Positions 1 to 17,690 of a DNA stretch of 64,000 nt are shown piece by piece. The translations under genes and the position numbers were made by a program. The DNA is from Grifola frondosa (Eukaryota > Basidiomycota > Agaricomycetes > Polyporales > Grifolaceae), in assembly GCA_001683735.1 (NCBI GenBank), contig LUGG01000004.1, positions 248,001 through 312,000 of the forward strand, given 5' to 3'. Position 1 is the stretch's first letter. Each line of letters starts with the position of its first letter. The notes under the pieces were generated by a model. The model worked only from the letters and a program-made list of their open reading frames with translations, did no database searches and had not been told where the DNA came from.

Positions 1-3000
1 TACATCCCTGGGGTGCGCAAGGAGTCTGCCGAAGCATTCCGTGGAGAGTGCGTTGACGTGTTCTGAATGGCCGATACAAATTGGCCCGGCATATGAGCCG
101 CCGCCAGCGGAGGGTTCAGCGATTGACTATAGCGAGCAGGTGACTGATACATCACGTTCGTCGTGGATGTATGCGCAGGCATTTCCCTTGAATTCACAGG
201 GTACGTATGCGAGCGTGAAGGATAAGACGGCACTGAATCTAATGCCTGCATGGAGGGGGCAACCGGAGGTTTGGGTGAGCGTGGATCATACGACTGTTCA
301 TTGTAGACCTGGTTACTTGGTATCGCTGTGTGAGAAGGACCTGCCAGAGATTGGACATATTGGCTTGAAAGATTGCCTAATGGATACGGGGTCGAAGGCG
401 AAGCAGGTGCATTTGGTTGGCCAGGATATCGTACTCCGCCAGGTGAACCGTGAGGATGCGAAGCAGGAGCGGCAGGATCTGTCCGACGGGAATAGTCCGA
501 AATCCCATGCACCCCGGTATGGGCTTTTGAGGTTGAGGCCAAAGGGGAGTCTTCTACCACCGGAAATCTGGATGACGTATGCTGAGACGTTGATGGAACG
601 CTCTGCCCTGTACTAGGAGCCGATGTTCGTGGTCGGTCGACAACTGGCTCTATGGGCATCTTCTGAGAAGAAGGAAGAGCCGTATCCTTATTTTGCGTGG
701 CTGTAGATGTGGCTTCGGCACCACTGAGCGGCATTGAACCCGGTGCAGGAGAGCGATACGTATCCAGAGACGCATGACGAGCCGGTGAGTATGAATATGA
801 AGTGGCAGGCTGTGGCACATATGGCTGTTCTACGGAAGTTTGGACGCCATGGACAGCCGACTTGTACGTCTGAGCTCGAGGGTCCCCTGATTGATATTGG
901 CCCGAAGATTGACCGTTTTGCAAATATGGGGTGGTTGACATCCCTGTACTCCGGCCTGCCGCTTGGTTTGTGAGGGGAACAGCCGCGGAAGGCATCGAAA
1001 CGTTGGTGTTTTGAGGGATAGACATAGAAACCAATGACCGAATTGCGGCGTCGGCAGTCTGATTTGTTTGCGCTACAGGATATGTAGCCGTGGATGGGGC
1101 TACCGCGGTATGAGAGCTATGTGATGGAGCCTGTCGCAAATCTGACAACAGCGATGACTGCTGCATAGTCGATGGCGGCAGGTGAATCCCTGTAGTCGCA
1201 TCGCTAGCGGAACTGCTCTGATGTACCGCAGCGTTGGCAGTGGTAATGGTCGCACTATACGAGACTTGCACTGACGGTTGTTGAGTATGGTATGACGCAA
1301 GCTGGACGCGACCCATAGCATCGTACGAATACGACGCCGACGGAGCAGCCGCTGGGAAAACCTTGGGACTTTGAGGATCAGCCGGACCCTGTCCAGCTCG
1401 AATACTGACTATGTGTGATGCAGAGCGTTGAGAGGTGGTTAGACCTACGGGTAAGGTAGGCTTGCCTGAAGGCACAGACGACTGTACAGGTGCAGCACTC
1501 GGAGGGAACTGCACCGTGTCTGATGGTCTCTGGGACGGCGATTCTCGAGATTGGGGAAGCGCCAAACTCGTAGACGAGGAGTGTTTTGGTTGTCTCATCT
1601 GCTCACGATTGGTAAACAAATCGCGAAAGGGTTATCAATACTCGCCTGCTGATACCAAGTATTGCCGACTTCTTGGTTGCTTGAGTATCCTAGCTGAGCC
1701 GCGACTGCTGCCGAGTTAGATTCATAGACCACTGTAGCCCTGGCAAGACCGGAAGATTCTCCAGGCGTACGACTAATTTTCCGCTGATCCAAAACATATC
1801 AGAGACAGATACGAAATGCAGACTGCAAAAACTTACGCGCTCTCGAGTGGTTGCTCGTTCGTTCTCACTACCTGAAGGACCCGACGGATTGTTGTCTCCC
1901 TTCTGTTCCTTCAACAAGTACCGTTTCTCGGTTGCCGGCCGTTTCTACAACATTAATGAGATGGACTAAGAATAGCGCAACCAACGCACACTTACACGCT
2001 CCCGCCCCTCCTGTTCGCTACTCGACACCCCAGAGTCTTGGGCATTCTGCTGCGCAGCAATTCTATCTCGATGAGAACGGTGATGTTTGGATGACAATTT
2101 GTCACGTTCTGGCAGATAGAGAGGCATGACACGAGGGGCAGAAGGGGGATCCGCAGTAGGACGATTCACATCTGGTCGATTGGTTGCAGGTCGCTGAGAG
2201 ACATATGGTGTAGGAGGATCTGTAGGAGGCTGCGCCAATTGAGCAGGAAGTTCTAACCTGCAACGAAGAGAGATGAATCTGCACGTACGATAGTGGCAGG
2301 CGCCATCCTCCCATCTGGATATTGAGATTTCGGCACATCCGAGTGCTGACTTTGTGTTACGGGTACTGGGCGACCGTCAAGTGCATCAGAGTCTGCTCTG
2401 CGCCTCCCCTCGCGATCTTTGGACTTCTCCTTGTCTCGATGCTTATCCCTCTCCTTGCCAGATCGGTCTTTCTCCCTATCTCTCTCTTTGCGCCGGGCCC
2501 GCTCCACCTCCGTCTCCTTCGACCTCTGATTTTCTTTTGGCCTCGCTCTTTCCGCTTCCTTTACTCTCACCTTGTCCTCCTTGCCTCTGCTCTTCTCTTT
2601 CTCCCGTCTTTCTCCCGTTCCTTATGGTGCCGAGCAGCAGAAGACGGATCGCGTGTCGTCGGGGTTGGAGGGACCCAATAGCTTTGGTGAATGGATGATG
2701 TCTGCGGCGGAATAGTCGTCGTTGTCGCGTAACCAGCGCGTGATTGTTGGCTTGAACGAGAAACCTTGACATCCTCCGGAGATGACACTTTCTCGTTCGA
2801 CGACCGCGGACTATGTTTCCCAGCTCTCTTCTTGAGATACGCGCGTAGCCCGTAGACGTCGGTGTACGTTTCCTGCGATCCAAGTTGTAAGGGAGAGACA
2901 CCTACTTGCGTGGCAATCGGTATCGCGTAGTTTTGAGTTTGCGGCGCAGAATAGTATGAAGTCCCCTGTGGGACAGCGGAGGAATGGTCCTTGCTAGAGG

Positions 3001-3232
3001 ACTTATGACGTGAAGAGATGTGTGCAGCGGAAGGGTCGGTAGGGTCTACACGACGCGAAGAACTGTGATGTCTCTTCCTGGCCTCGCTGGACCCAACCTG
3101 TTCCACGTTATGCCTCTGAGTAGCGGCCATCGTCTGGCGCGGGCGGTCCAAGCCAGGGTCGTTGCGTCCGGTCGAAAAAGTGTCCTGTGGAGTCGAATCT
3201 GCGGTTGTGCTGGTGCGTTGGCGAAAAGTCAT
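1..3232 (-). CDS. Large disordered Ser/Pro/Gln/Tyr-rich protein, 3' end beyond the window
   Basis: I do not recognise the family. The chosen start gives a protein beginning MTFRQRTSTTADSTPQ; an in-frame Met lies 24 bases upstream at 3256. The N-terminal part is Ser/Thr/Pro-rich. A very highly charged segment follows (about 2600-2330 on this strand, repeated KERDREKDR-like Lys/Arg/Glu), then a long low-complexity tail rich in Ser, Pro, Gln and Tyr that stays open to the left edge. Small introns fit near 1955-2000 and 1800-1850 (gtaagt...tag/cag). The frame breaks near 2600 and near 1627; in both places the protein style resumes at once in another frame, so I read them as one-base errors. No catalytic domain is visible. 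The charged stretch could suit nuclear or RNA-associated work, but that is only a guess from composition. A C-terminal domain may lie outside the window. Confidence 0.7.
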
Positions 3233-4681
3233 GGTCCACGGTGACTGGCAAAGCACAGGGATGGCCTAAACCGGCTCCAGCTCGGAGTTCTTAAGGGGTA
3301 GGAAAGGCCGGGTAAACCAGAGAATGCAGACGAAAGGAGTATACGAGGAAAAGGTCGAGGACATGAGGCAGAACAGCCGTTCTCAAAGTTCCTCTTCCGG
3401 CGACTGACGCGCTCCTGAGCGCTGGTTGACGCTGATCCCTTCGCTTACCAGCCCCAGCTGCTCGCCACAGCCTGCTTCCAGCCATTTCAGCCAATCTGGT
3501 TTAAATAGCCATGGTTCGCGAGGGTGTGCGAAAGATAAATGCTCCGGCAATTTTTTGGTGCATACGGACGGTGGTGCAGAGTGGTGCCGACAACGGATTA
3601 CACTGCGCAGAGACTAGCTTGCCGATCGCGCGGTCCGTTTGGTCGCGCCCGCATTCTAGGTATGTGTTTCATATCCTCATCGTACACCCGCCTTGACTTA
3701 CATTGATGTATGTCTTGGACGAATGTTATTATTACTTGAGATCATCATCTCCCCTAGTTTAACATTCTTATGACTATGGAGAATGAGATCATTAGTTGAA
3801 ATGCGCGCCGTGTCGTCACACTTGACATTTGTCGAGACATGTCGCGGTCATAGACTGCGTAATCTGCCTCAACGTTGCCTCAAACGTCTTACTCCGTTGC
3901 GCATACAGTAGTCACTCTAGCTCATGAAAAGTTAATGGTAGCATTTGGTTATGAACAATAACAAAACATTCAGTACATGTGGGTAGGACAGGTAAAGCAA
4001 ACAAATATATGTGTGCACACAGTGAGAGACGACACCACCATGCAGGCGTCATCGAAGGCACCACAGGCTTTCACCGAAAGGAGATGGGGAAGATCAATTC
4101 CACTGAATGACCCAAAGACAGGGCCAAGCAGTAACCACCACCCATACGGCCTGATCTTACACGATTTTGACTCATTACCGACAGTAGACAGCGAAAAGGC
4201 TGGTGGAGGTAAAAACCCCCCTGTCGAGACAATTTAAGGATCGTGTGGAGTAGACGAGCTGATAAGCCAAGTATTCGACCTTGTTTTGCCTCGAAACAAG
4301 CCAAAAAGCTCAAGTACTTGAGATCTCAGACATACTTCGAGTAAGCAAAAGCGAACGACAGTGATAGCACTTCGAAACAACAAAGAGCGGAGTCGCCATG
4401 TACAGATTTTTATACAAAAGATGACTAAGAATGGAACATTCCCACGGACCACGACGGCTTCCCCCGGCCACAAGTCTCGTCTTACGGAGCGTTTGGCCAG
4501 TGCATCTTGTCTTGCGTATCATCTACCACCTAGCACCTCATCTTTCCTTCCTAGTTTTACTTAGGCCGGTCCATTTTTGCCACACCGTTCCACTGCTCAT
4601 CTTGGCCTTGAATTGCCATGGTACATTCCTTATTTATTCCTATATATCCCAAAAACTGAACATGCGTCATAGAGCGACACC
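3233..4681. other. Divergent intergenic region with no confident gene
   Basis: This 1.45 kb lies between the starts of the disordered-protein gene (leftward) and the USP7-like gene (rightward), so it should hold both promoters. The open frames are short, overlap on both strands and show no recognisable domain or consistent intron signals. I see no tRNA or repeat. Confidence 0.5.
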
Positions 4682-9012
<4,331 letters not shown>

Positions 9013-9206
9013 TTGAGCATTATCTCGGAGCCTAGGACGTTAGCGTGGTCGAATAGGGTTGTCAGTCGGTTCGCTTCATTTTCTTTCGTCTCTACATGTA
9101 CTGTTTTCGCCTTCCAAGTCTCTTTCATTCTGTACCACACGGCCAGATGAGTGTACACCATTCCCGATCGTGTTGCCAATATGGTTACTACGAACAAATG
9201 AGGGAA

Positions 9207-10115
9207 TTAATAATAAACCTGTATAGCTACTTTCGCTTCTTCCCCTTCTTTGACGACAACTGGACAAGGCTGCAATGAGTTGAAAGTATTTCCGAGATAA
9301 GACGACCTTACTGATTTCGAAGGCGTCCGAGGAGATGTCGGAGAAGCGGATCTTTCACCGTCGCTGAAAGTCGCATTGTCAGCGCCTGCGCTGGAAGGTA
9401 TTGCAAGCCCATTGGCGGACTTGGCTGACGTTGGAGTCTCCGGCGGTGCCGGAGAAGCTGCTATGGAGGGTACCGCAACAGAAAAGGCAGCACTCTTCGA
9501 TGTTCGGCCGTACTTGCGCTCTGTTGCAAGTGTCATGAGCAAGCACGGATACAACCCATAGTCTGACGAACCTGCTTCCGCCCTCGCCGCGGGAATATGC
9601 TCGTACAAATTCCGCATTTTCTCATTATGCAACATTTCGGTAGCTGTCTGGAAAATCACACTACCCCATCCCTCCACGAAACTGTTGGCCTCTGCAGCGA
9701 CCTCCAGAATCTCTGCCTCTAACTCCTTCTCTGCAGCTAACAGACTGTTCCAGAGATCATCTCCTACTGAGCCTTTCTGTAACAGATTTTGAAGGGCGGG
9801 TTTGTCTTCGCGTAAACGAAGGATACGTGTGACGTCTGTCATTGCGCGACGGACAAGAGCAGCTTTAAGCAATGTCTCCGGTACAGGCGGATTGGATTTC
9901 TGAAGGAGTGTGACGTATACATCGCGTTCACGGTGGGGAGGAAAGTACGATTCGTAGACTTTGTCTAAACGGACGTTCTAACGTCAGCCCCGAAGCCATG
10001 ACGGTGAGGAAATATGAGACGCACTTGCGTTACGCCGCCTATAGAACCAGCTAAACACGAGCAAGCTGCCAAAGACGATGACAACATATAAAACTGGGAC
10101 GAGGACCGACGCCAT
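9207..10115 (-). CDS. sec66: ER translocation complex subunit Sec66/Sec71
   Basis: Sec66 is a subunit of the Sec62/63 complex, which drives post-translational import through the Sec61 channel in the ER membrane. Exon 1 encodes MASVLVPVLYVVIVFG, one N-terminal membrane segment followed by a basic stop (YRRRNA). A short intron is followed by a long exon with RLDKVYESYFPPHRERDVYV, the RAMTDVTRILRLREDKPAL helix and EGWGSVIFQTATEML, which match the conserved Sec66 cytosolic domain. The last about 70 residues are a Ser/Pro/Ala-rich linker longer than in yeast. The start is the only Met that adds the membrane anchor before the conserved region. It is divergent from citrate synthase (332 bp between starts). 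No frame break was seen. Confidence 0.9.
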
Positions 10116-10447
10116 GGTCGTCGGTGAAAAGGGCTAAGTGCTAGATGTTATTGCACCGGGCACGATTCGCTGGCAATCGAGAAGACGCGTCGCGTGGTCG
10201 AGTTGCTAAATGAGGAAACATTGATGAACTAAGATTCACGATCTACTCGGAAAAGGCCGGAAATCTCTCGGCCGAATGAAATTCCGCTTAAATTCCGCGT
10301 ATGGGTTCATCACGTGAATCTACCCCATATCTGTGCCAAGCGTTCTGGCCAGGTCGTCAAGTATAAGATGCGGGGTGCGGGGTAATGAACTTTTTCCAGT
10401 CAAGTTTCCCCGCACACAGCTTCACCATCCACGCTCCAATTTTCAGC

Positions 10448-12745
10448 ATGTTTGCTCGCGGCGCAACCAAGTATTTTTCGAGGGGATTTTCCCAGAGACG
10501 CCTCGCCTCTACTAAGGTACACTAAATCTTACTATATGTGCTGGTGCGTTGTCTAAGTATAGCAGACAATCAGGGAAGCTCTGGAGGAAGTAGTCCCCAG
10601 AAAACAACTCCAACTGAAGCAACTTGTACGTTTTGATTCTCATGCGGTAGTCAGACGCAAATTATGCTAACTGCGTTGCAAGAAAACCGAGCATTCACAA
10701 GCTGTCTTGGGCGAAGTGACAGTAAGTCGAAAAAGATGTCGTTCTGGTTTATCCGTGACTTTGACCATTGTTTCCAGGTTGAAAATGTCGTGGGTGGTAT
10801 GAGAGGCCTGAAAGCCATGCTGTGGGAGGCGTCCGTGCTCGACCCGATTGAGGTACTGTCGTTTCCGTGGCGATACCGAAATCTTAGTTTGTGATGTCGA
10901 TTCTGTCTCATCTGTAGGGTATTCGCTTCCATGGGCTCGCCATCCCGGACTGCCAGAAACAGCTCCCTGCTGCTCCTGGTGGCAAGGAGATCATCGCCGA
11001 GAGCATGTTTTGGCTCTTGCTCACCGGCAAAGTTCCTACGGAAGCCGAGACGCGTCAATTGTCTCGCGAGCTCGCAGAGAAGGGCGACCTTCCCGAGTAC
11101 ATTGAGAAACTGATCGATTCGTGAGTTTGCCCACCACGGTTATCAAGTATTCACACTCAATATGTGCGCAGGCTTCCGCCGACCCTTCACCCGATGACGC
11201 AGTTGGGAATGGGAGTCGCTGCTTTGAATCATGATAGCAAGTTCCGGCTGCGTACGAGAATGGTATTAAGAAGAGCGAGTACTGGTTGTACGCTCTTGAG
11301 GATTGCATTAGTCTCCTCGCTCGTCTTCCTGCATTGGCTGCGCGAATTTACCGAAATGTATATAACCCCGGCAAGCCTATCCCTGCCATTAACAAGGATT
11401 TGGATCTCGTTGGTCAGTTGTTCGGAGGTGTTCAGGTCGAAGTGTTTACTGATGTGATCTGTTTATTAGGCAATTACGTGAACATGCTTGGTTTCGGCGA
11501 CAATCACGATCTCACCGAATATATGCGTCTGTATATCGCTATCCACGGGGATCACGAAGGAGGCAATGCGTCTGCGCACACTACTCGTGAGTTGATGAAT
11601 CGTCGGTCCAATTGTCTGTCGTTCTGGACGCTGACATACGTTGACATGACAGACCTGGTGGGCTCGACGCTCGCGGATCCATTCATTTCTTACTCTGCTG
11701 CGCTGTACGCTCTCGCTGGTCCTTTGCACGGGTATGCTTCGAACATATGATCATTTCCTGCATCTTGCTCATTTAACACTCAACAGTCTGGCGAACCAAG
11801 AAGTGCTAAGATGGCAGATGAACATGCAAAAGGAGATTGGTGACGAGATCACCCATGACAAGATCAAGGAGTTCCTCTGGAAGACGTTGAAGAGCGGACA
11901 AGTCGTTCCTGGGTGTGTTGCCGAGAGATAGTTCAATAATTAAGTCTCGACTGATCGTGGGTCTACGACCAGATATGGTCACGGTGTTCTCAGGAACCCG
12001 GATCCTAGATTCATGGCCCTTCAACAATTCTGCGAGAGCCGGCCACAACTCCTCGACGATCGTGTCATCCAGCTTGTCAGGAAGGTGAACGGGTTTCTAC
12101 ATTTTGAAGGGACTCCATGTTAACACATTTGCGTATCCTAAGACGTACGAGGTTGCCCCCGCTGTCTTGAAGGAGCACGGCAAGGTATGTGCTGGTCTGA
12201 CCCATGTCGAACGGCGCGTGACAGATTCCCCACAGACCAAAAACCCGTATCCCAACGTTGATGCCACATCAGGTACGAAGTTCTCGGTATATATCTCTCT
12301 CTGTTCTAACATCCTTACTAGGCTGTGTGTTGTACCACTATGGCTTGACACAGTTCAAGGTATCGTATCGTTCGCTTGGATCTATTTATTAGCAGACCTG
12401 TGCTCATAGTTCTGGACATTTCTAGTACTATACTGTGATCTTCGGTGTGTCCAGAGGTAAGCCACCATCATTTTATGGTCGTATGATATTATCTGAGCGG
12501 TCATATCTTTCCTTTATAGCTCTCGGTTGTCTGACGCAGCTTGTGTGGGCCAGAGGTTCGTATATGCGGCGATATTCCTTCCATTCCTGTGAGACTAACT
12601 CGATTTGTACGGATGCAGCTCTGGGTCTTCCGATCGAGCGGCCCAAGTGTAAGCGAATGGAATCTACCTCGTTTCTAAACATACTAATGCTATCTGGTTG
12701 CTAGCGTTGTCCATGGATGCGATCGAAAAGCTCATCAAGAATTGA
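10448..12745 (+). CDS. cit1: Citrate synthase, mitochondrial
   Basis: This enzyme condenses acetyl-CoA with oxaloacetate to citrate, the first step of the TCA cycle. The N-terminus [21 protein letters not shown] is an Arg/Ser-rich mitochondrial presequence. The body contains [49 protein letters not shown], the [24 protein letters not shown] segment (an active-site His is in the LHG part), VPGYGHGVLR, and the C-terminal [27 protein letters not shown], ending LIKN. These are the expected family landmarks, in order, over about ten introns. The frame breaks near 11244: the sequence reads ttccgg where one more C restores KFPAAYENG and the following YALEDC. This appears to be a homopolymer error, not a lesion. 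Early introns start gtacac, gtacgt and gtaagt. Confidence 0.93.
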
Positions 12746-13160
12746 GTACAGTAAATCGATTCTTCCTTCACGACGTCCGGGGCACGGATATGTGCCGGCG
12801 CATCGATGTGATTTGTGCAATTGTAAAAGTAGCAACTCTCACAATTGTTGTACACCGGATATATTTCATGGAATATCTGTCGTGCGCGTGCGCGTAAGGA
12901 ACGAGTAAAAAATAATAAGTACTCATGAAGAGACGTCAAAAAAGAAAAGAAAAAGCATCAAATTATGCCACGGAGAGGGGATCATGAAGGGCAAATACAT
13001 AGAATAACAATGTGAACAACAACTGTCACTGACATGAGAAGAAACCCAACCCATGGGCAATCTCGACGTACACGCACTACATATATGTCCGAAAGACACC
13101 ATTAACCCAACCATCAAAACGAAGGGATTGCAGTGCTACTCTCACGTCGCCTCAACACAC

Positions 13161-14487
13161 CTAAAAGCGACGAGGCTGCTGTTGCGGGGGTGGTCCAGAA
13201 CGTCCAGGGACTGGCTGGGAATATGCACCATTGGGTGGATAGCCCGCAGGTGGGTTCTGGGGGCCAGGGCGCGGGTGACCAGCACCCGGGGGAGGGAAGC
13301 CCTGGCCGGGCGGTGGGGCATATCCCTGCGGCGGGGGCATGCCACCATATCCAGGGCCGCGAGGTGGACCTTGAGGGGGTATCCTTGCCCTGGAGGGGGC
13401 GGGCCTCTGATACCGGGGCCAGGAGGCGGTGGGCCGCGTTGCTGCTGGGGAATGGGTACAGTCGCAGAGCGGGTGGGAGGATTGGGGCCTTGGGGTGCGG
13501 GGCCAGGATCACGAAGGGTAACGGGCGTAGGTCCGGGGCGCCCGCCTGGACCGGCAGGCGGCATAGGACCAGAAGAGCCAGGCGGCGGAGGGTTCTTCTC
13601 CGCTGCCTTTATGATCTCGTCGCTACATATTCCAAGTGGAGAGATCGGTGTGTTAGCGCAGGAAGGTATGCAAGCAGCAAGTACATACTCAAGGAGGTTC
13701 AGCGCTGCGCAGAGGACGACCCATTCTACACAATCCTCATTGCCCTCTCCCAATGTCTGCCATACCGCCTTCTCCTCGGCCGTCTTACCTGTGATACTGA
13801 TTCTTGTTCCGCCACCGTTAGGGCCAGGCGGGTTCTTCTGGATCTTTCCAAATTCTATCCTCTTCGGGGGTATATTGTGCCCAGCATAAGCGAAGTAAAA
13901 CATACTCCAGAACACAGCATTAGGGTTGGGCTTGGAAATTTGGAAGAGGGGAAGATCGGTAGAGTCGGGGAAGGCAGCGCAAGCTTATAGATGGGGGACA
14001 AGACACCCGTGTTGGTGATGGTCCACTTTAGGTTGCGCGACGCTTCGCAGCGAACGACTTTGGACGAAGAAGAAGCAGAATGTCCAGGGTCCGACGCGTT
14101 CGATTTGCCAGGTCCGGCATTGGGACGCGGGGGAAAGAGCTTGGCTACGCACAAGTCCCCCTGTGGGGAAGGCGTCAAAAGATAATTTTCGGCATTCTGG
14201 CACGGTGGTGTGAGTGGAAGAATATATCAGCGGCGCATAGCAGAGCGTACGAAGTTGGTATGGAGATAGGAATAGAGAATGTTGGTCGGTTGACCTGGGA
14301 AAATAGCACGTCAGTTGTGAGAAAATAGGAATGAAAAGCATGCCCACCATGGGAGTAACGATCAACGTTGGGAGGTGGTTCGGGATGGGAGGGTGTGTAG
14401 GAGAGGTATAGACCGTGTAGATCGCTGGCAAATGAGGTGATTAAAGGGTGAAGACGATAGGGAAGGAGAAAAGAAAATACCGGCCAT
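13161..14487 (-). CDS. Conserved unknown protein with a globular N-terminal region and a Pro/Gly-rich tail
   Basis: I do not recognise this family. Reconstructed across short introns, the protein has an N-terminal folded part (PTNILYSYLHTNF, then NAENYLLTPSPQGDLCVAKLF, RCEASRNLKWTITNTG, FWSMFYFAYAGHNIPPKRIEFG, EDCVEWVVLCAALNLLEY). The tail of about 150 residues is made of Pro, Gly, Gln and Tyr (GGMPPPQGY, PPPGQGFPPPG), ending PRRF. Two breaks, near 13968 (run of G) and 13375 (run of G), each disappear with one extra base. The folded part is Cys/Trp-rich and looks conserved rather than random. The exact start is uncertain: the ATG at 14487 gives a tiny first exon whose phase fits the next exon poorly. 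The gene is convergent with citrate synthase and divergent from the B56 gene. Confidence 0.7.
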
Positions 14488-14792
14488 GTCAGGGCGACGA
14501 TAGGTAAGGAGACAAGAGAAAGATGGGGAGTGATGAGAGGTGGGACAATAATAAGAGAGAGTTGTTGCCAACTGCTGTAACTGCTACTGGACTATACCCG
14601 AGCGCTCAGCGTTCCAGGCGCGTGATCTCTCATCGCGTCACATGTGTCACATAACCATCACACCTTGTTCGCTCGTACTCATCGATTCCGCCAGTGGCAG
14701 CGACTGTCTTCCCAGCATCTATTGCCACCACCTCAAAGACGACGCACTCAACGACGAGCTCACGTTTCTCGTTGTTGCCGCTAGGTATCAGC

Positions 14793-17376
14793 ATGAACAG
14801 CATGAAAGGCCTGAAGAAGACGCTGGTCAATATCTCATCCTACTCGGCGTCCAGCTCGCGTGTCTAACAATCCTTCTCATTGCGTTTTACAGCTCAGCAG
14901 GAAGAGCTCTAATGATTCAACATCCTCAAAGTCGAAAGATTCTAAAGCGGCTGCTATTGCGGCGGCAAATGCAGCTCCTCCTCCTCCTCCAACACCGCCA
15001 AACCGCTGCCTCAGCCTACTTCCGCCGTCGCGAGTCTCAGTCATCTCACGAACAACACGAGTAATCACTCCCTCCCCACGAATGGCGTAGCATCTTCGAA
15101 TCGTGCCTCCGCCCCTATTGCATCAAACGCCGATCGCAGATATGTGACATCGGACAGAGCGACTGCTGCTCCACCTATCGTTGTGGTCAGCCCTGACGCT
15201 TCCTCCGACCAGCCTGACCGGCATGCGCTTGGTATGGAGTCCTCTGGTGGTCCTGTAACTCCTCCACGAGCGAACACCCTCAATCGTCTGCGTACGACGG
15301 GACCGAAGGATACTATTCCTATCGTAGGCAAACCGCCTCGGAAGCAGAGAAGCAGTCGCTTCGTCGTCACGGAGAAAGTAGAGATAGAAAGACTGCCGCC
15401 TTTTATGGGTGAGTGCATACCATATTTGAGGCTGTCATTTATATATCTCTATGCGCGACCAGAAACATCTCCGAGCGAGCGTCCGCAGCTTTTCATCAGG
15501 AAGCTTCACCAGTGTGCTGTGCTCTTTGACTTCAACGATACCAATGCGGAGCTCAAGGGTAAGCAGATCAAGACCCAGACGTTACACGAGATGTTGGAGT
15601 ATATCACCACGCAACGTGGCGTGATTACCGAGAACATATACCCTGAAGTGGTCAAAATGGTGCGCGCTGATTATGTGCATCGATACCAGTGACCCATCTT
15701 CTCTTTAGTTTGCCACCAATCTCTTCCGTTCTATACCCCCTCCAGTCAATCCGACAGGTGACGCATTTGATCCCGAAGAAGATGAACCAGTCCTCGAGCT
15801 TGCATGGCCGCACCTCAAGATTGTCTATGAGTTCTTCCTCCGTTTTGTCGAAAGCCCGGATTTCAATACGAACGTCGCGAAGAAATATATTGACCAGAAT
15901 TTCGTGCTCAATCTCCTCGAGCTGTTCGACTCCGAAGATCCTCGGGAACGCGACTTCCTCAAGACGACTTTGCACAGGATATACGGCAAGTTCCTCAATC
16001 TACGCGCCCCCATCCGTCGAAGTATCAACAACGTCTTCTTCCACTTTGTCTATGAAACGGAGCGACACAATGGTATCGCGGAGCTTCTCGAGATCCTGGG
16101 ATCGATTATAAACGGGTTCGCGCTGCCTCTGAAGGAGGAGCACAAGACGTTCTTGATGCGGGTGCTCATCCCGCTACACAAGGTGAAGAGCCTATCAATG
16201 TACCACCCCCAATTAGCATATTGTGTGGTGCAGTTCTTGGAGAAGGATCCCTCCTTGGCAGAGGACGTCGTGCTGGGACTACTGAAGTATTGGCCCAAGG
16301 TGAACTCTCCGAAGGAGGTTATGTTCCTCAGCGAGATGGAAGAAGTTCTCGATGTCATCGACCCGCGGAATTCCAGAAGATCCAAGTGCCGTTGTTCCAT
16401 CAGCTTGCGCGATGCATCAACAGCCAGCACTTCCAGGTGGCGGAGCGCGCGCTGATGTATTGGAACAATGAATATATCGTCAATCTGATGAGCGACAATT
16501 TGGCGGTGATTTTGCCCATTGTGTTCCCGGCCCTGTATACGAACTCGAGGTCACATTGGAACCGGTGAGCATCATGCCTGTTGTACTCGCGACGGTGCTC
16601 GCGACGGTACTCGGGATTCTCAAATTTGCTGATACGAAATCGACAGTACCATACATGCGTTGGTCTACAATGCGCTGAAGCTGTTCATGGAAATCAACCC
16701 GGATCTCTTTGACGAGGCCATGCAGCAATACAAACAGCGCAAACTCGAGTGCGTTTCCTCCTGGATTGTTTCTTGGATCGTCCTAAGTATGCCTTCATTC
16801 CTGCCTATAGCGAGCGCCAACACGCGGTTGAGCGTTACGAAGAGTGGCAAAAACTGCGAGAGAAGGCCAGCCAGAACTGCGGTGGAGCCTTCCCCGCCGG
16901 ATATGTGGATCCTCAGCCGACGCCACCTCCACCTCCTGTAGACGATCTCGACATCATGGACCTGTCAATCGACCTGAATGCGGTCTCTATCGATGCAGAG
17001 GTGCCGTTGAGCGAGCTGGACGAGTCTGGGATTGAGCGAGTGCCCATGGCGGATCCTGGAATGGATGTGCGTATGATTGATGTGGTAGCGTAACGCTGGG
17101 TAGCATGGAAAGAAACAAGACTTACCACGATCCACTCTAGCGTCCGTTCCCTGAGGTCGGCTTGGAACATTCGCCGGGAGGTACTGGCCTGCACTCTCGG
17201 CGAAAAAGCGCCCTGCCGGGTAAGCTCGCTCCGTGACTCTCAGCGGCGCTGATGTCTAAGTATTTGCGTGCGATGTTATTGCAGTGGATCCGACTGTCCT
17301 CCGCGACCTGCAAGCACATCGAAGTCTTGACGACACGGTGGCGCCCGCTGGGCAGCGTGCCGCGGGAGATGCTTAG
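14793..17376 (+). CDS. rts1: PP2A regulatory subunit B56/B' (yeast Rts1, fission yeast Par1)
   Basis: B56 directs the PP2A core to LxxIxE-containing substrates in mitosis and stress. The N-terminal about 180 residues are Ser/Pro/Ala-rich; they lead into PPFM...[24 protein letters not shown], where the HEAT-repeat body begins. Diagnostic blocks follow in order: [116 protein letters not shown], and [10 protein letters not shown] last pair of exons after an in-frame gtagcg...ctag intron adds [20 protein letters not shown], the conserved C-terminal B56 block. Without this splice the frame would stop at 17093. Breaks near 15001 (run of A) and 16367 (run of G) look like one-base errors. ATGs at 14793 and 14802 are in frame; the exact splice after exon 1 is uncertain. 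Confidence 0.93.
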
Positions 17377-17690
17377 AGGGACTCGTGGTGAACATCTTGA
17401 AGATGCGCAGGAGTACTATTTTCCTGCCACGCCGGACGTTTTTCTTCTCGCCACGCGCACGCGATATACAGATCTTACGTTTCTACTCCGTTTCGCCCGA
17501 CATATATCCATCCTGTTCTCTTTCAAGTTGCCCCCGGATCGTCCTCATCTTCGTAGTTTATGGTGCATTCATACTTTCTTTCCGCGTATTCTACATTTAA
17601 CCCGTCTATATGTACGTGCTTGAGCACATACTGTCATGCATATGAGTGTTTGCAATTAGCATGCCAATTGGAATTTTCCACGATAAAAAG
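17377..17690. other. Intergenic segment between B56 and the tRNA-Val remnant
   Basis: This is likely the 3' untranslated region of the B56 gene and the left flank of the accessory island. No convincing coding frame is present. Near its right end the run of five A at 17686-17690 reads as TTTTT on the minus strand, a Pol III terminator in the right place for the adjacent tRNA 3' half. Confidence 0.4.

Noticed and set aside
41..616. 191-codon open frame on the plus strand
   Set aside because: The minus strand here is an open low-complexity Ser/Pro/Tyr-rich frame continuing the gene that starts at 3232. The plus frame is its shadow.
13053..13990. Long Gly/Arg-rich plus-strand open frames
   Set aside because: They mirror the Pro/Gly-rich tail of the minus-strand gene, whose frames join with intron signals and a folded domain.
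17093..17093. Stop of the B56 gene at 17093
   Set aside because: A phase-zero intron just before it leads to exons encoding the conserved B56 C-terminal block, so the true end is at 17376.
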